Part shown: positions 61,390-64,000 of the stretch, piece by piece | Layout: every line of letters begins with the position of its first letter | Numbering within the stretch: the first letter of the stretch is position 1 | NCBI GenBank assembly: GCA_963513935.1 | Contig: OY740769.1 | Location: 72,991,712-73,055,711 of the forward strand | Length of the DNA: 64,000 nucleotides | Direction of reading: 5' to 3' | Source of the DNA: Aphrophora alni | Lineage: Eukaryota > Arthropoda > Insecta > Hemiptera > Aphrophoridae | The notes under the pieces: model-generated | What the model was told of the DNA's origin: nothing | Databases searched by the model: none | The model's input: the letters and a program-made list of their open reading frames with translations, nothing else | Made by a program: the position numbers and the translations under genes

Positions 61390-64000
61390 CACAAACGTTT
61401 GTTACCATTCTACCTAGAAAGCACTCCCAAATTATTTAAAACAGGTCAAACTCGAAATGCACGTTTGCCAACGTTACCCCTCTTGTCAATGTATCAAGTT
61501 TTACCAAACTGAGCAAAATGAAATGTTTTTGTTAAGAAGTTAGTTTCAAAAAACGGTCGCTATTTTAAAACTTAGAATACGATTAAAATCCTCTTATCAA
61601 AGTTATTACTTATTTTATTTTAAAATTCAAAGTTGCAAAATTAAATATTTGGGTTTTAAGGAGAAGCTAAATTCCCGTTATATAGAGTACAGTTGGAAAT
61701 AATATACAAATAAGAGTTTAAATTATGCAACGAAAAATCGAAAAAATTTACTTTAAAATCTCTTTAATGTGTTTTTAGCGCTCTGTCTGATGGGATATAA
61801 AATTTTTAAAATATTATAATTTTCACAGTTTAATCTGTATAATTTGTTTCAATTTTACACTTTTCATTGTTGACAGTCATGATATTTATTCAAGTTATGG
61901 TAAAAGTCAACATTCATACCAACTTTGGTCAAAATACGGCCGAGAGCTCTATTGTGATAGGGTTTAACCGGTCTTCCTGGTTAGCGAATTGTCAAAACCT
62001 GTACACCAAAATTAATTAAATCAGAAAACTTGTTCGGACAGATGTCATGCATACACGTATATAATTATTTATGAGCGATAAATCTATCATTATAGAAGGG
62101 TGTATATTTCGACATTTAATGGAAAGCATACTGTCAGGTTTTTGTAGGTCATTTTGGTGCCAACTCTAAAAACTATTTTAATCTGTCATATTTTTTAAAT
62201 TATTGATAGATTTTTTTCTTTCATCTAACAATCTGTAGCACCAACAAAGTTCTAAATTTTAAAACAATATTGTGATCTGTACAGCTGTACCTGTGGGGTG
62301 TGCAAGAGTTCTATAACTGTGTGAGAACAACTACTTAGGTAAAGGAACCAAATGAAAGGAAACGTTCAACTATTCACAACAAACATCTTACAAAATGATA
62401 ACCATGTCGTTACCACTTTCGGTTGTTACATGTACAAATTTTTAAGATTAAAAAAATGATTAGATTTTGATCAAAATCGCTTTCTGGTAGGGATGAAAAT
62501 AAAGTTCATCATAAGCCTATAAACATTTTACATTCTCTTCCAATTTTGCTGAAACTGATCATATTTTTGTATGTTTGAGAGTTGAGAACATGTTAAAAAT
62601 ATTGTAATAGATAATTTTGAAGAAATTTATAATATTTGTTTTTAAGACGCTGATTCAAATTTGATATTAGTTTGTTAGTGTACTTTGAAGATCGGAAAGA
62701 TAAAAAATTATGAAACAATGTATGCAAAATGTAACACTAGTTTAATTGATCGATGCAGTGAAAGCATACTTAATGTTTAAAGATGTTGAATTCAAATGTA
62801 ATGTTAGTTTTTCCCGAAAGTAATTGGAAAACCGCGTGTGGGACCATACTATTTTACGCTAAAAAATGTGGTGGTTTAGGATACAGTTTTTGAAATTAAA
62901 AATTGCTCTCGAATCGAAACGAGCAATTGTGGACGAATAAATTCGTAACAGTGCTAATGCCAATACATGCCTTTCTAATTACTTAAAACATTTCAAACTC
63001 CCTCCTCGTTATGGGTGGGGGGGAGTTCAGTTTATCTGCCAAGAAGTAGATGAGGAATTATACTAACTGACAGTTAGTTGTACTCTAAATCACGTTATTT
63101 ATTAGTTAAAAGTTATTAAACCGTACCAGAAGCTTTTTCTACTTTGGTACACATATTTATGTTACTCTCGTGTTAGGCTGGAAAGTCATTTCATATTTTT
63201 TTTGCCACATTTCTGCAAGAGAGATCGCAAAATACCATCAAACAGATCACTGTCCATAAATTGAACGTATTTTATTTTCTGGTACCTAAAGAGTGTTTTT
63301 TATTTTCGGCAATGGAAACTAAAATACAATTTACAATGTTATCAACTTTCTCTAAAAAAATTACATTTAACATGCCCGTTTCATAGAGTGATTAAAACAA
63401 ATGCATGATGGTTTTTATATTGGTTAAGTGAAACCTGATAATAAATTGGAACTGAGCATCTTCAAAACAAAAACATTACAATTTTAATTTTAATCACTCG
63501 ACAAATACAAATATTTTTGGTAAATACATATTATTTGAAGCAAAAGTTAGAAAAAACCGATATCAAATTAGAACTCATCACTCAAAATACACAAATATTA
63601 TAAAGTTTGATTAAAAGCTGGGTTTTAATACGAATTGTACGCCTATCTCTAGTATTGTTAACTTCAACCTCTTTGATGATTCTAACAAAAATATAATAAT
63701 TCTATGGAAACGGCACAAGCATACGATTTCAATAATTTTAGTATATTTGGACCTACTATTTCTTAAGATATTATCTAATAGATATTACAGTTTAAAAAAT
63801 AGACACAATTAAAATAGTCTAATCATGTCCTTAAAGATCTAAAATGGCGAAACCAGTAGAAACCGCGATTAAGAAATATTTCCTAAAAGTACGTAGATAT
63901 GTGTAATTCCAATGGGTCTCGAGGTTATAAACCTCTTAGAGCATTTTCGTAATGATAACTAAGGATTTTCCGTTTTTATAGCATTTTTGTGAGGAATTAT
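61390..64000. other. non-coding AT-rich stretch
   Basis: No gene, RNA or paired repeat was recognised. A short G run (seven G) lies at about 63017-63023. Confidence 0.55.

Noticed and set aside
1..64000. CRISPR-like arrays, operons or phage genes
   Set aside because: The two regular arrays are head-to-tail satellites without unique spacers, and no prokaryotic gene or ribosome binding site pattern is present.

Overview
This 64 kb window looks like gene-poor nuclear DNA from an arthropod, most likely an insect. It is strongly AT-rich. Its only recognisable coding remains belong to transposable element families common in insects (Tc1/mariner, Ty3/gypsy, Mutator-like). Short insect-telomere-like TTAGG dimers are scattered through it. 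I found no intact host gene, no rRNA or convincing tRNA gene, no CRISPR array and no bacterial-type operon. The order of insect cannot be fixed from the sequence alone.

Layout. 1-11 kb: mostly non-coding, with simple repeats and the first copy of a dispersed repeat family (4.4-4.65 kb). 11.1-12.4 kb: a decayed Mutator-like transposase on the minus strand. 12.9-13.6 kb: a fold-back (MITE-like) element. 16.43-17.80 kb: a Tc1/mariner-type element with ~98-bp terminal inverted repeats, TA duplications and a broken transposase. 18.74-19.31 kb: a 41-bp minisatellite (14 units). 19.3-23.0 kb: a compound wreck. The integrase and RNase H part of a Ty3/gypsy element lies on the minus strand and is split by a dead mariner (20.39-21.73 kb). 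The matching protease-RT part lies on the plus strand, so the element appears internally inverted. 23.4-24.1 kb: a 54-bp satellite (12 units) with a 162-bp higher-order duplication. 24.9 and 28.3 kb: a diverged repeat pair. 32.06-32.29 kb: a fold-back repeat also seen next to the gypsy wreck. 32.48-33.09 kb: a second MITE with long inverted repeats. 34.2, 36.0, 44.2 and 61.2 kb: four more copies of the dispersed family. 47.8-52.8 kb: two direct duplications and two clean hairpins. 55.8-56.5 kb: a decayed relic resembling FLYWCH zinc-finger/MULE transposases.

None of the coding remnants can make a full protein: each carries stops, frameshifts or both. The main biological content is the layered history of element insertion, inversion and satellite growth between 16 and 24 kb, plus several unclassified repeat families that are visible only by comparing distant parts of the window.
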